NCBI RefSeq assembly: GCF_002263495.1
Contig: NZ_CP022753.1
Coordinates: 4,712,001 to 4,776,000 of the forward strand
DNA length: 64,000 nt
Reading direction: 5' to 3'
Origin: Nocardiopsis gilva YIM 90087
GTDB taxonomy: Bacteria; Actinomycetota; Actinomycetes; Streptosporangiales; Streptosporangiaceae
Shown here: positions 23,472 through 31,835 of the stretch, piece after piece
Layout: the number at the start of each line of letters is the position of its first letter
How positions within the stretch are numbered: position 1 is the first letter of the stretch
Position numbers and translations under genes: made by a program
The notes under the pieces: generated by a model
Databases searched by the model: none
The model's input: the letters and a program-made list of their open reading frames with translations, nothing else
What the model was told of the DNA's origin: nothing

Positions 23472-24389
23472 TCAGACCCCGATGGGGTGCCAGACCGTCT
23501 TGATCTCCAGGAACGGCTTCATCCGCCCGATGCCGGGGTCCGCCAGCCAGTCGGTCCCGTCCGTGGGTCGCAGCACCCGCTTCAGCGTGCTCGCGGCGCT
23601 CTCCTCCAGCTCGGTCGCCAGGTCGCCGGCGCCGGTCAGGTCCAGCCCGTTGACGTCGGCGTGCGCGGCCAGGTGCGGCGCGAGCTCGGCGGTGCGGCCG
23701 GTGAGGATGTTGACCACACCGCCCGGCAGGTCGGAGGTGGCCAGCGCCTCGGCCAGGGAGACGGCGGGCAGCGGGGCCCGCTCGCTGGCCACGACCACGG
23801 CGGTGTTCCCGGTGGCGATGACCGGTGCGATCACCGACACCAGCCCCAGCAGCGGGGCCTGCGGCGGTGCGATCACCGCCACGACGCCGGTGGGCTCAGG
23901 CGCCGACTGGTTGAAGTACGGCCCGGACACGGGGTTGGACCCGCCGATGACCTGCTGGAACTTGTCGGCCCACCCGGCGTAGTACACCCACCGGTCGATG
24001 GCGGCCGAGACGAGTGTCTCGGCCTTGGGTCGGCTGGCCCTGTTTGCGGCCGCCGCCGCCACGTCGGCGACGAACTGGGCACGGCGGCTCTCCATCATCT
24101 CCGCGACGCGGTAGAGGATCTGTCCCCTGTTGTAGGCGGTCCGCCCGGACCAACCGCCGAACGCCTTGCGTGCGGCCACCACGGCGTCGCGGGCGTCCTT
24201 GCGGGAGGCCTGGCTCGCGTTGCCGAGGTGATCGCCCTTTGCCGAGGTCACCGGATAGCTCCTGCCCGATTCCGAACGGGGGAACGCCCCGCCGACGTAG
24301 AGCTTGTGGGTCTTGCGGACCGCGAGGCGCTGGTGGGTCGCCGTGTTCTTCGCGGTCCCGTTGACCGCGCCCGTCTCCTTGTCAGACAA
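23472..24389 (-). CDS. Shortened aldehyde dehydrogenase-like protein lacking catalytic residues
   Basis: Product of 305 aa. It resembles the N-terminal, NAD-binding half of ALDH: KLYVGGAFPRSESGRSYPV, RKAFGGWSGRTAYNRGQILYRVAEMM, GVVAVIAPPQAPLLGLVSVIAPVIATGNTAVV and VVNILTGRTAELAPHLAAH. After about residue 250 the family signature ELGGK (general base Glu) and the GQxCxA active-site Cys are both missing, and the chain ends. It cannot be a normal ALDH; a structural partner of the adjacent full-length ALDH is plausible. Start is a TTG at 24389 with GGAGGG 5 nt upstream, overlapping the ALDH stop by 8 bp. The frame has no better start. Confidence 0.78.
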   Translation of the reverse strand: MSDKETGAVNGTAKNTATHQRLAVRKTHKLYVGGAFPRSESGRSYPVTSAKGDHLGNASQASRKDARDAVVAARKAFGGWSGRTAYNRGQILYRVAEMMESRRAQFVADVAAAAANRASRPKAETLVSAAIDRWVYYAGWADKFQQVIGGSNPVSGPYFNQSAPEPTGVVAVIAPPQAPLLGLVSVIAPVIATGNTAVVVASERAPLPAVSLAEALATSDLPGGVVNILTGRTAELAPHLAAHADVNGLDLTGAGDLATELEESAASTLKRVLRPTDGTDWLADPGIGRMKPFLEIKTVWHPIGV

Positions 24390-25821
24390 GGTAACCCTCC
24401 AGTCCGTGGCGTCCGCCCTCCCGGCCGTAGCCGGATTCCTTGTAGCCGCCGAAGGGGCTGGTCGGGTCGAACTTGTTGAACGTGTTGGACCACACGACAC
24501 CGGCCCGCAGCCGCTCGGCGGTCCACAGCATGCGCGACCCCTTCTCCGTCCACACACCGGCGGACAGGCCGTAGGGGGTGTTGTTGGCCTTGGTGATGGC
24601 CTCCTCCGGGGTGCGGAAGGTCAGCACCGACAGCACAGGGCCGAAGATCTCCTCGCGCGCGATGCGGTGCGCCTGGGTGACACCGGTGAAGAGGGTGGGC
24701 CGGAACCAGTATCCGCGCTCGGGCAGCTCGCAGGACGGGGACCAGGACTCGGCGCCCTCGTCCACCCCCACCTGGGCCAGCTCGGTGATCCGACCGAGCT
24801 GGGCCGCGGAGTTGATGGCGCCGATGTCGGTGTTCTTGTCCAGCGGGTCGCCGAGGCGCAGCCGCTCGACGCGCGCCTTGAGCCGCTCCAGCAGCTCCTC
24901 GGCGATCGACTCCTGCACCAGCAGCCGGGAGCCCGCGCAGCACACGTGGCCCTGGTTGAAGAAGATGCCCGAGACGATGCCCTCGACCGCCTGGTCCAGG
25001 GCCGCGTCGTCGTAGACGATGTTGGCGCCCTTGCCGCCGAGCTCCAGGCCGATCTTCTTGCCGGTCCCGGCGACGGAGCGGGCGATCTCCCGGCCGACGG
25101 CGGTGGAACCGGTGAAGGCGACCTTGTCGGCCCCGGGGTGGGAGACCAGCTGGCGGCCCGTCTCCCCCGCGCCGGTCACGATGTTGACGACGCCGGGCGG
25201 CAGTTCCGCCTCCTGGCAGATCTCCGCGAAGACCAGGGCGGACAGCGGGGTCGTCTCGGCCGGTTTGAGCACCACCGTGTTGCCGGCCGCCAGGGCGGGC
25301 GCGATCTTCCAGGCCAGCATCAGCAGCGGGAAGTTCCACGGGATGACCTGCGCGGCCACGCCCAGGGGGCGCGGCTCGGGCCCGACCCCGGCGTACTGGA
25401 GCTTGTCGGCCCACCCCGCGTGGTAGAAGAAGTGCGCGGCGACCAGGGGCAGGTCGACGTCGCGGGTCTCCTTGATCGGCTTGCCGTTGTCCAGCGTCTC
25501 CAGAACCGCCAGCTCGCGGGAGCGCTCCTGCAGGATTCGGGCGATGCGGAACAGGTACTTGCCGCGTTCGGCGCCGGACATCGGGCCCCACACCGTGTCG
25601 AAGGCGCGCCGGGCCGCCGCCATGGCGCGGTCGATGTCGGCCTCGCCGCACACGGCGACCTCGGCTAGGGCCTCCTCGTCGGCCGGGTTGACCGTGGTGA
25701 GGTACTCGCCGGTCTTGGCCGGGGTGAAGTCGCCGTCGATGAACGGCTCGTAGGTCGGCCGTACGGAGACGACCGCGCGCGACTCGGGCGCCGGCGCGTA
25801 ATCGAAGATCTGCTCTGCCAC
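24382..25821 (-). CDS. Aldehyde dehydrogenase (full length)
   Basis: Product of 479 aa with the complete family set: FIDGDFTPAKTGEY, VIPWNFPLLMLAWKIAPALAAGN, VLKPAETTPLSAL, FTGSTAVGREI, the general base in LELGGKGANIVYDDAALDQA (Glu260) and the nucleophile in FNQGHVCCAGSR (Cys294), then EEIFGPVLSVL. It oxidises an aldehyde to the acid with NAD(P). Its position 11 bp after deoC suggests acetaldehyde, the DeoC product, as substrate; this is inference. GTG start at 25821. The deoC, ALDH and short-ALDH genes are closely packed and surely co-transcribed. Confidence 0.9.
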   Translation of the reverse strand: MAEQIFDYAPAPESRAVVSVRPTYEPFIDGDFTPAKTGEYLTTVNPADEEALAEVAVCGEADIDRAMAAARRAFDTVWGPMSGAERGKYLFRIARILQERSRELAVLETLDNGKPIKETRDVDLPLVAAHFFYHAGWADKLQYAGVGPEPRPLGVAAQVIPWNFPLLMLAWKIAPALAAGNTVVLKPAETTPLSALVFAEICQEAELPPGVVNIVTGAGETGRQLVSHPGADKVAFTGSTAVGREIARSVAGTGKKIGLELGGKGANIVYDDAALDQAVEGIVSGIFFNQGHVCCAGSRLLVQESIAEELLERLKARVERLRLGDPLDKNTDIGAINSAAQLGRITELAQVGVDEGAESWSPSCELPERGYWFRPTLFTGVTQAHRIAREEIFGPVLSVLTFRTPEEAITKANNTPYGLSAGVWTEKGSRMLWTAERLRAGVVWSNTFNKFDPTSPFGGYKESGYGREGGRHGLEGYLV

Positions 25822-25832
25822 TGCTCGGCCTC

Positions 25833-26789
25833 TCAGTCCAGCGTGTAGTAGTCGGGGCCGGGGTAGCTGCCGGTCGCCAGCTTGGTCCGCTGCATCAGCA
25901 GGTCGTTGAGCACGCTGGAGGCCCCGAGGCGGAAGTACTCCGGGTCCAGCCAGGCGGGGTCGGCGACCTCGTTGACCAGGACGAGGTTCTTGATGGCGTC
26001 CTTGGTGGTGCGGATGCCTCCGGCCGGCTTGACGCCGACGCGCCGCCCTGTGGCGGCGTAGTGGTCGCGGACCGCCTCGAGCATGATCAGCGTGACCGGC
26101 AGCGTGGCGGCGGGCGCGATCTTGCCGGTGGAGGTCTTGATGAAGTCGGCTCCGGCGTGGATGGCCAGCCAGGAGGCGCGGCGCACGTTGTCGTAGGTCG
26201 CCAGTTCGCCGGTCTCCAGGATGACCTTGAGGTGGGCCGCCCCGCAGGCCTCCCGGACGGCGACGATCTCGTCGTAGACCTTGCGGTAGTCCCCGGCCAG
26301 GAACGCGCCGCGGTCGATCACCATGTCGATCTCGGCGGCGCCGTCGGCGACGGCCCGGCGGGTGTCGGCGAGCTTGGCCTCCAGCGGGGCCCGGCCGGAG
26401 GGGAAGGCCGTGGCGACGGAGGCGACGCCCACGCCCGTTCCGGCGAGCGCGTCGACGGCGACCGCGACCAGGTCGGGGTAGACGCAGACGGCCGCGACGT
26501 GCGGCGCGCTCGGGTCGGCGGGGTCGGGGTGCGCCGCCTTCGCGCTCAGTGCCCGCACCTTGCCGCGGGTGTCGGCGCCCTCCAGTGTGGTCAGGTCGAC
26601 CATGCGGATCGCCAGGTCGATCGCGGTGGCCTTGGCGGTGGTCTTGATGGAACGCGTGGCGAGGTCCGCGGCGCGGGCCTGCACGCCCACGGCGTCCACG
26701 CCGGGGAGTCCGTGCAGGTACGCGCGGAGCGACGCGTTGGACGCCGCCACCTCGGGCGCGAAGGCGAAGGCGAATACGGTATCGGGCAC
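25833..26789 (-). CDS. deoC: Deoxyribose-phosphate aldolase
   Basis: Product of 318 aa. TIM-barrel motifs are AVCVYPDLVAVAVDAL, GVASVATAFPSGRAPLEAKL, EIDMVIDRGAFLAGDYRKVYDEI, HLKVILETGEL, GADFIKTSTGKIAPAATLPV (Schiff-base lysine region FIKTSTGK) and GVKPAGGIRTTKDA (second lysine). It splits 2-deoxyribose 5-phosphate to glyceraldehyde 3-phosphate and acetaldehyde. The N-terminal about 80 residues and the C-terminal tail make it longer than E. coli DeoC (about 260 aa), as in other actinobacterial forms. It is the first gene of a leftward operon with two ALDH genes. Confidence 0.93.
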   Translation of the reverse strand: MPDTVFAFAFAPEVAASNASLRAYLHGLPGVDAVGVQARAADLATRSIKTTAKATAIDLAIRMVDLTTLEGADTRGKVRALSAKAAHPDPADPSAPHVAAVCVYPDLVAVAVDALAGTGVGVASVATAFPSGRAPLEAKLADTRRAVADGAAEIDMVIDRGAFLAGDYRKVYDEIVAVREACGAAHLKVILETGELATYDNVRRASWLAIHAGADFIKTSTGKIAPAATLPVTLIMLEAVRDHYAATGRRVGVKPAGGIRTTKDAIKNLVLVNEVADPAWLDPEYFRLGASSVLNDLLMQRTKLATGSYPGPDYYTLD

Positions 26790-27200
26790 AGGGCACCTTC
26801 GTGGGTCGGTCGGGGTCGCCAGGGGGCCACCTTAACGCGCACCGTGGCGCCCGCCGCCGCGCGCGGGTGCGTGGGGTGCGTGCGCGGGGTGGATCGGGCT
26901 CCGCCCCGCGGGGAAGGATCGGCGTCCGCTGGCTCACCCTGTGTCGGTTTTCGACGGTGATCCAGGTCATGTGATGTCGATCGGCCGTCATCGTACCCAT
27001 CTGACGCACGAATCACCGACATCCGGAACATCGGGCGACGTATCCCCAAGACTTCGTAGACGGCCACGAATCAGGCGCACTGTTCCTGGATGTCCCTACA
27101 AGAAACCCGGTGCGGCAGCGGGGCCGCCCACGGCGGCTAGCCTGGAAGGCCGGGGCACCCCGACCGCGGGGCGACAGCGTGTGGCAGAGCGAGGGGACCA
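26790..27200. other. Divergent intergenic region between deoC and a hypothetical gene
   Basis: 411 bp without a gene. It must carry the deoC promoter (left) and that of the 27201 gene (right). A TAGCCT hexamer at about 27139 could be a -10 for the rightward gene. GAGGGGACC before 27201 is a good ribosome site. I saw no dyad strong enough to call an operator. Confidence 0.35.
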
Positions 27201-27917
27201 ATGGCCGAGTTCCGGATCACGTCCGACGACGACGGGTTCGACCTGCGCAAACTCGCCGCCGCGCTGGCCGAGTCCCAGGGCTGGCCGCGTGACCGGGTGA
27301 GCATCTGGGAGAACCGCGGGGGCGGGGGTGTGGTCGTCACCGTGGACGACGCGCTGCTCACCCACCACGAGCCCGACCCGCTCACCCTGCCCATGCACAC
27401 CCTGAGCGACGTGCACAAGGCGTGCGAGCTGCTGCGCCGCCGCGACCCGTCGCTGCGCGGAGTCGACTTCCTCGCCCTGCGCGACGAAGCCGCCCGCTTC
27501 TTCTCCGCCGGCTGGTCGATCGCCGACCTGCTGCACGCGCTCAGCCACCGGCACGACGGCGCGCCCTGGCCGCGCGGCGAGGGCTACCAGGGCATCGAGT
27601 GGCTGGAGCACCGGCTGCGCAGCTGGAAGACGCCGAGCGGGGACATCCGCCCGTCGGTGTCCCAGGAGACGGCGCAGCTGCGGATCGTCGGCCGCGCCGG
27701 GCTCCCGGACGACATCGGAATGCCCGACGAGGCGCCCGTGGCCCCCCGCCGCTCCGCCACCCCGGAGTCGGCGCGGGCGGCGGCCGACGACGCACGGCGC
27801 CTGATGCGTGCGGGAACGCGCACGACCAGCGACGGTCTCGGTCACCGCGAGCGGACGGCCGCGCAGATCACCCGCCCGGGCGGTCGGCGCAACCCGGGCC
27901 CGGGCGACCCGCGCTAG
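27201..27917 (+). CDS. Hypothetical actinobacterial protein
   Basis: Product of 238 aa that I do not recognise. Residues 1-50 look like a small alpha/beta unit (FRITSDDDGFDLRKLAAALA ... VVVTVDDALL). Residues 70-155 are helical with many charged residues (HKACELLRRRDPSLRGVDFL, FFSAGWSIADLLHALSHRHD, GIEWLEHRLRSWKTP), and the tail is Pro/Arg-rich and disordered. SIADLLHALS reads like a helix-turn-helix, but no DNA-binding family is clear. It has no signal peptide or membrane segment. A strong ribosome site (GAGGGG) precedes the ATG. The stop overlaps the convergent HAD gene's stop by 4 bp. Confidence 0.65.
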   Translation: MAEFRITSDDDGFDLRKLAAALAESQGWPRDRVSIWENRGGGGVVVTVDDALLTHHEPDPLTLPMHTLSDVHKACELLRRRDPSLRGVDFLALRDEAARFFSAGWSIADLLHALSHRHDGAPWPRGEGYQGIEWLEHRLRSWKTPSGDIRPSVSQETAQLRIVGRAGLPDDIGMPDEAPVAPRRSATPESARAAADDARRLMRAGTRTTSDGLGHRERTAAQITRPGGRRNPGPGDPR

Positions 27918-28603
27918 AAGATCTCCGTCAGCTTGCCGATGGGGCTGACCGTGTGGAAGCGGTCGTGGTTCTCGGGCAGGTCGTCCTGCTCCAGCACCCA
28001 GGTCATCGGGTTGGGCACGAGGACCGCGCCCATCCCCGCCTTCAGGGCCGGCCAGATGTCGGACTTCGGGGAGTTGCCGATCATCCAGGTCGCGGCGGGC
28101 TCCAGCCCTTCGGTCGCGGCGAAGGAGTGGTAGGCCCGCGGGTCCTTCTCGGGCACGATCCCGATCCCGGCGAACAGGTACGCCAGACCCGACGCCTCGA
28201 TCTTCCGGCGCTGCACGTCCTCATACCCCTTGGTCAACAGGAAGAGCCGGTGCCGCGCGCCAAGGGCGTGCAGGGTCTCTTCGACGCCGACGATGAGCTC
28301 CAGCTCGCGCTCGGTGATGATCTCGCGGAACGACCGCAGGAGCGCGCGGTCGGCGTCGTTCACCGGGGTGTCGGGCCGGAGCCGCTCCAGGCACTCGGTG
28401 AGGCTGCGCTCGAACACGGCGGCCCCGTAGCCGTGGACGGCGGCGTTGGCGCGTTCGATGTCATCCAGGATCGCCCGGACCTCGGCTGGGGAGAGCGTGG
28501 GGTGGTCCAGGTAGTCGACGAACGCGGCGGTCGCGCGCTCGAAGAAGAGCGTCTCCTCCCACAGCGTGTCATCCGCGTCGAAGATCAGGTCGTACCGGCC
28601 CAT
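27914..28603 (-). CDS. HAD-superfamily hydrolase
   Basis: Product of 229 aa. Motif I is YDLIFDADDTLWEE (DxDxT nucleophile and acid). Motif II lies in LFLLTKGYEDVQRRKI, motif III is the Lys of GIVPEKDPRAYHSF, and motif IV is WMIGNSPKSDIWPALKAGMGAVLVP. A helical cap sits between motifs I and II, as in subfamily IA phosphatases (Gph/YjjG-like). It would dephosphorylate a small phosphomonoester; a nucleotide such as dUMP (YjjG-like house cleaning) would suit the neighbourhood but is not shown. ATG start with GAGGGGAC 7 nt upstream. Confidence 0.85.
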   Translation of the reverse strand: MGRYDLIFDADDTLWEETLFFERATAAFVDYLDHPTLSPAEVRAILDDIERANAAVHGYGAAVFERSLTECLERLRPDTPVNDADRALLRSFREIITERELELIVGVEETLHALGARHRLFLLTKGYEDVQRRKIEASGLAYLFAGIGIVPEKDPRAYHSFAATEGLEPAATWMIGNSPKSDIWPALKAGMGAVLVPNPMTWVLEQDDLPENHDRFHTVSPIGKLTEIF

Positions 28604-28840
28604 GCGCCGTCCCCTCTGTCTGCATCGCCCTCGTCACGCAACGGCAACGCCGCCTCCGCGGGCGGGGCGGCGCCGAATGGCACGACGCTACCGGTATCGG
28701 CGCGGAGAATTCGGACGAAGCCGACCACGACATCGGAGAGTGGCTTACGTTACATTCGGGCGTCCACGGCATAGCGTTGAACGGTGGCTTTCCCAGCCGG
28801 GCACACGCGCCGTATCGGGACTCGTCACCAGGAGGTGTCC

Positions 28841-29314
28841 ATGACGGAACCGCCGCTCTCCCGGTTGCTGCCGGTCGATGCCATCATGACCACGGTCCAC
28901 GTGTCCGACTGGCGCTCCGCCATACGCATATCGGGAGAGCTGCTGGTGGCCACGGGGGTCAGCACGGACGACTACGTTGACCAGATGCTGAAGGCCGTCG
29001 ACGAGTACGGCCCCTACATCGTCATCACCCCGGGGCTCGCGCTGGCCCACGCCCGCCCCTCCCCCGCCGTCCTGCGCACCGGGCTGTCCTGGGCCGGGCT
29101 CGCCGTGCCAGTGGCGTTCGGCCACGCCCAGAACGACCCCGTCCACCTGGTCATCGGGCTCGCGGCCGTCGACCACGACGCGCACTCCTCGGCCCTGTCC
29201 CGCCTGGCCCGGATGCTCGCCGACCGCGACCGGCAGGACAAGCTGCGCAGCGCCGCCACACCCGAGCAGGTGCACGCCCTCATCAGCGAGTACGAGGAGT
29301 CGGAGAGCAGATGA
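28841..29314 (+). CDS. PTS EIIA component (mannitol/fructose/ascorbate type)
   Basis: Product of 157 aa. The fold signature is DWRSAIRISGELLVATGVST, DDYVDQMLKAVDEYGPYIVI, then TPGLALAHARPSPAV with the phosphorylated His in LAHARP, and VHLVIGLAAVDHDAHSSAL. This is the type-2 EIIA superfamily that includes UlaC. It passes phosphate from HPr to an EIIB. The ATG at 28841 has a textbook AGGAGGT 7-8 nt upstream, so the longer frame is rejected. It overlaps the EIIB gene by ATGA. No EIIC membrane component is near. Confidence 0.88.
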   Translation: MTEPPLSRLLPVDAIMTTVHVSDWRSAIRISGELLVATGVSTDDYVDQMLKAVDEYGPYIVITPGLALAHARPSPAVLRTGLSWAGLAVPVAFGHAQNDPVHLVIGLAAVDHDAHSSALSRLARMLADRDRQDKLRSAATPEQVHALISEYEESESR

Positions 29315-29586
29315 AGATCCTCGCCGTGTGCGGCATGGGGATCGGCACCAGCGTGATCCTCACGACCAACATCTCCAAGGCAGCGCACGACCTGGGCCTG
29401 GACGCCGAGATCGAGGTCGCCGACATCTGGACGGCGGACGGTGCGGCGGCCGATGCCGACGTGGTCATGACCTCCGGCGAACTCGCCGCCGAACTCGGCG
29501 ACGTCGGCGTCCCCGTCGCCGTGATCGACGACTTCCTCGACGCCGACGAGGTCCGCGCCCGGCTCGCGGCCGCGATCGGGCACTGA
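29311..29586 (+). CDS. PTS EIIB component (ascorbate/galactitol-like)
   Basis: Product of 91 aa, normal for a stand-alone EIIB. The N-terminal strand and P-loop KILAVCGMGIGTSVILTTNI carries the phosphocysteine. EIEVADIWTADGAAADADVVMTSGELA and VAVIDDFLDADEVRARL complete the Rossmann-like domain. It accepts phosphate from the EIIA encoded by the overlapping upstream gene and would pass it to sugar in an EIIC channel, which is absent here (the next gene is an opposite-strand DUF418 protein). It therefore works with a distant EIIC or in regulation. Confidence 0.88.
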   Translation: MKILAVCGMGIGTSVILTTNISKAAHDLGLDAEIEVADIWTADGAAADADVVMTSGELAAELGDVGVPVAVIDDFLDADEVRARLAAAIGH

Positions 29587-29612
29587 GCCCGGCGCGGCCA
29601 GGCGCCGCGCCC

Positions 29613-30812
29613 TCACCGATACACGCGCCGGCGCAGCAGCGTCTCGGCCGGCCCCTTCCGGCGTGAGCGCTCCAGGGAGACCGCGATCCCGACCGTGAGC
29701 AGCCAGGTGCCGATGGCGAACACCGCGATCCCAGCGCTGTCCAGGCGCCCGCCGAGTCCGAACCCCCACGCCGACAGCACCGGGGCGAAGACCAGGGACT
29801 GCGCCAGGTAGCAGGTCAGCGAGCGCTTGCCCACGGCGGCCAGCGCGGCGGTGACGAGACCGCGGCGGTTTTTCAGGCGGTACCCGAGGATCCCGAACAG
29901 CGCCGCGAACGCCAGCCCGCCGCCGATGCCGGTCACCCGGTGCAGGGCCAGCATCCACATCTCCACCGACGGCGACACCTCCGCGGCCCCGGCGGCGGCC
30001 AGGGCCGCGGGGAGTCCGCCCAGCAGCGAGACGGCGAGGCCGACACCGACGATTTTGCGCAGGGTCGGCAGGTGGCGGGCGGGGTCCTCCAGCAGCCGGT
30101 GCCGGGCCGCGACCGCACCGAGGAGGATCGCGGGCAGGACCGAGCTCAGCATCCCCTCCAGTACCCCGGCCGGCCACTCCGCCAGCCGCAGCAACGGCGC
30201 GGCCAGCGGATCGGGGGTGGCCGCCGAGGCGAGGGCGCCCCCCGCGTCGAGCTCCCCGCTCGTGGCGTCGACGGTCTCCACCAGGCCGAAAAGCACCGCG
30301 ACGAGGGAGAGCAACAGCGCGCTCACCGCCAGGAACACCGCCGACCAGATGTAGAGGCTGCGGTCGTCGCGGAACAGGAACAGGGCGCCGATGATCAGCC
30401 CGGCCGCGCCGTAGGTCCCGAGGATGTCGCCGCTGAACAGCAGTACGCCGTGGACGGCCCCGAAGAGCAGCAGCCATACGTGGCGGCGGCGCAGGAGCAG
30501 TTTCGCGCGGGCGCGGTCGGCGCCGTGGTCTTCCTGTCGGCGGAGGATCTGCACCATCCCGTAGCCGAAGAGGAAGGCGAACAGCGGGTAGGAGCGGCCG
30601 TCGACGGCGATCGTCAGGGCGAAGTTCACCGCCCGGTCGACGGCCGTGCCGTCGACCGGGTGCCCCATGGGGGCGTGGCCGTGGCCGAACATGTAGGCGC
30701 TGGTGTTGGCCAGCGCGATGAGCAGCAGCATGAAGCCGCGCGCCAGGTCGGGGGCGAGCACGCGGGCGCCCGAGCGGACCGGGCCCTGATTCGAGGCGTC
30801 GAGGAGGGTCAT
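29613..30812 (-). CDS. DUF418 family membrane protein
   Basis: Product of 399 aa with about ten hydrophobic segments. The N-terminal APDLARGFMLLLIALANTSAY and SYPLFAFLFGYGMVQI, and the C-terminal GKRSLTCYLAQSLVFAPV and GPAETLLRR, are typical of DUF418/YeiB-type proteins, related to membrane acyltransferases. The function is unknown. There is no clear ribosome site before ATG 30812. It converges on the PTS genes. A second member of the same broad family is encoded at 35571-36797. Confidence 0.82.
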   Translation of the reverse strand: MTLLDASNQGPVRSGARVLAPDLARGFMLLLIALANTSAYMFGHGHAPMGHPVDGTAVDRAVNFALTIAVDGRSYPLFAFLFGYGMVQILRRQEDHGADRARAKLLLRRRHVWLLLFGAVHGVLLFSGDILGTYGAAGLIIGALFLFRDDRSLYIWSAVFLAVSALLLSLVAVLFGLVETVDATSGELDAGGALASAATPDPLAAPLLRLAEWPAGVLEGMLSSVLPAILLGAVAARHRLLEDPARHLPTLRKIVGVGLAVSLLGGLPAALAAAGAAEVSPSVEMWMLALHRVTGIGGGLAFAALFGILGYRLKNRRGLVTAALAAVGKRSLTCYLAQSLVFAPVLSAWGFGLGGRLDSAGIAVFAIGTWLLTVGIAVSLERSRRKGPAETLLRRRVYR

Positions 30813-31157
30813 GGTGGAAGGATTTACCGCCTATTACTTATGCTTTGCTTAAGCGGAACGCAGGGGGGAGCCAATCCATCATTCGTTTACCAGGCCGAAT
30901 CCCATTCTGCTGCGTCGGCCTCGCCATGGAATATCAGCGCCAACGCGCCGAAGAATACCGACCTCCCAGAGGGTACGCACCTCGGGGCGGCCGCGCCATC
31001 CCTCGGAAGTCGCGGCTCCGCGCGCTCGACCGCCGACTTTCGAACACTCGAATAAACCAGAGTTTAGGTCGATCGGCGGGGGTGTTCAGGGGATGTTTCC
31101 CGAGGTCATCCGCTGCTACTCTCCCGATGTCGCCTGAAGTACCGGGGGAGTTTGATA
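30813..31157. other. Divergent intergenic region between DUF418 gene and LuxR regulator
   Basis: 345 bp with no gene. AT-rich stretches near 30825-30860 and 31010-31080 suit promoters for both flanking genes. TACTCT at about 31121 is a possible -10 for the regulator. No clear dyad was seen. Confidence 0.35.
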
Positions 31158-31835
31158 ATGCGGGTGCTCGTAGTCGAACCGCAGACGATCGTGCGAGCCA
31201 GCATCAGCGCGCTTCTGTCCGAGCTTCCAGGAATCGACGTGGCCGACGCGACCGGTTCCGGGAGGGACGTCGTCTCCCTCGCTCGACATTCGCGCGCCGA
31301 TATCGCGCTGATGAACGCCGATATGGAGGATATCGACGGATATGCGCTCACCCGTACGCTGCGCGAGGACAGCAGTAGGCGGATCGACATCATCCTGCGG
31401 CTGTCGACAACACGCGCCCAGGACGTCCAGCACGCCCTCGACGCCGGTGCCGCCGGAATTCTGACCCGCGACAGCTCCCCCGATGTCATGGCCGACGCCA
31501 TCGACTGCGTCGCGAAGGGCCGCATCTTCCTGGAACCCGCCACCATCCGCCACCTGGTGACGGCGGCCATGTCGGTTCCTCCCCACGCCCGGACGGGCGA
31601 GCACCCGTGCCTGTCCGAGTTGACCGACCGCGAACTGCAGATCCTGCGCCTGGTCGCCCGCGCCCTGAACAACCGGCAGATCGCCGCCCACCTGATGATC
31701 AGCGAGGGGACGGTCAAGGCCCATCTGAGCCGGGTCCTCGGAAAACTGCGCCTCACCTCGCGCACCCAGGCCGTCGTCTTCGCCTACGACTGCGGCCTGG
31801 TCACACCCCACCCGCACAGTCGGAAGTCCGCCTGA
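31158..31835 (+). CDS. LuxR/NarL-type response regulator with degenerate receiver
   Basis: Product of 225 aa. Residues 1-125 are a receiver fold and 150-215 a LuxR helix-turn-helix (LSELTDRELQILRLVARALN, NRQIAAHLMISEGTVKAHLS, RVLGKLRLTSRTQAVVFAY). In the receiver the acidic pair is VEPQ rather than VDDH. The phosphoacceptor site reads ALMNADMEDIDG, with Asn53 where Asp is expected, and the conserved Lys is Arg in GILTRDSS. It therefore probably works without phosphorylation. No histidine kinase lies nearby. The ATG at 31158 was chosen over a TTG 6 nt upstream because GGGGGAG is spaced 7 nt from it. Confidence 0.85.
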   Translation: MRVLVVEPQTIVRASISALLSELPGIDVADATGSGRDVVSLARHSRADIALMNADMEDIDGYALTRTLREDSSRRIDIILRLSTTRAQDVQHALDAGAAGILTRDSSPDVMADAIDCVAKGRIFLEPATIRHLVTAAMSVPPHARTGEHPCLSELTDRELQILRLVARALNNRQIAAHLMISEGTVKAHLSRVLGKLRLTSRTQAVVFAYDCGLVTPHPHSRKSA

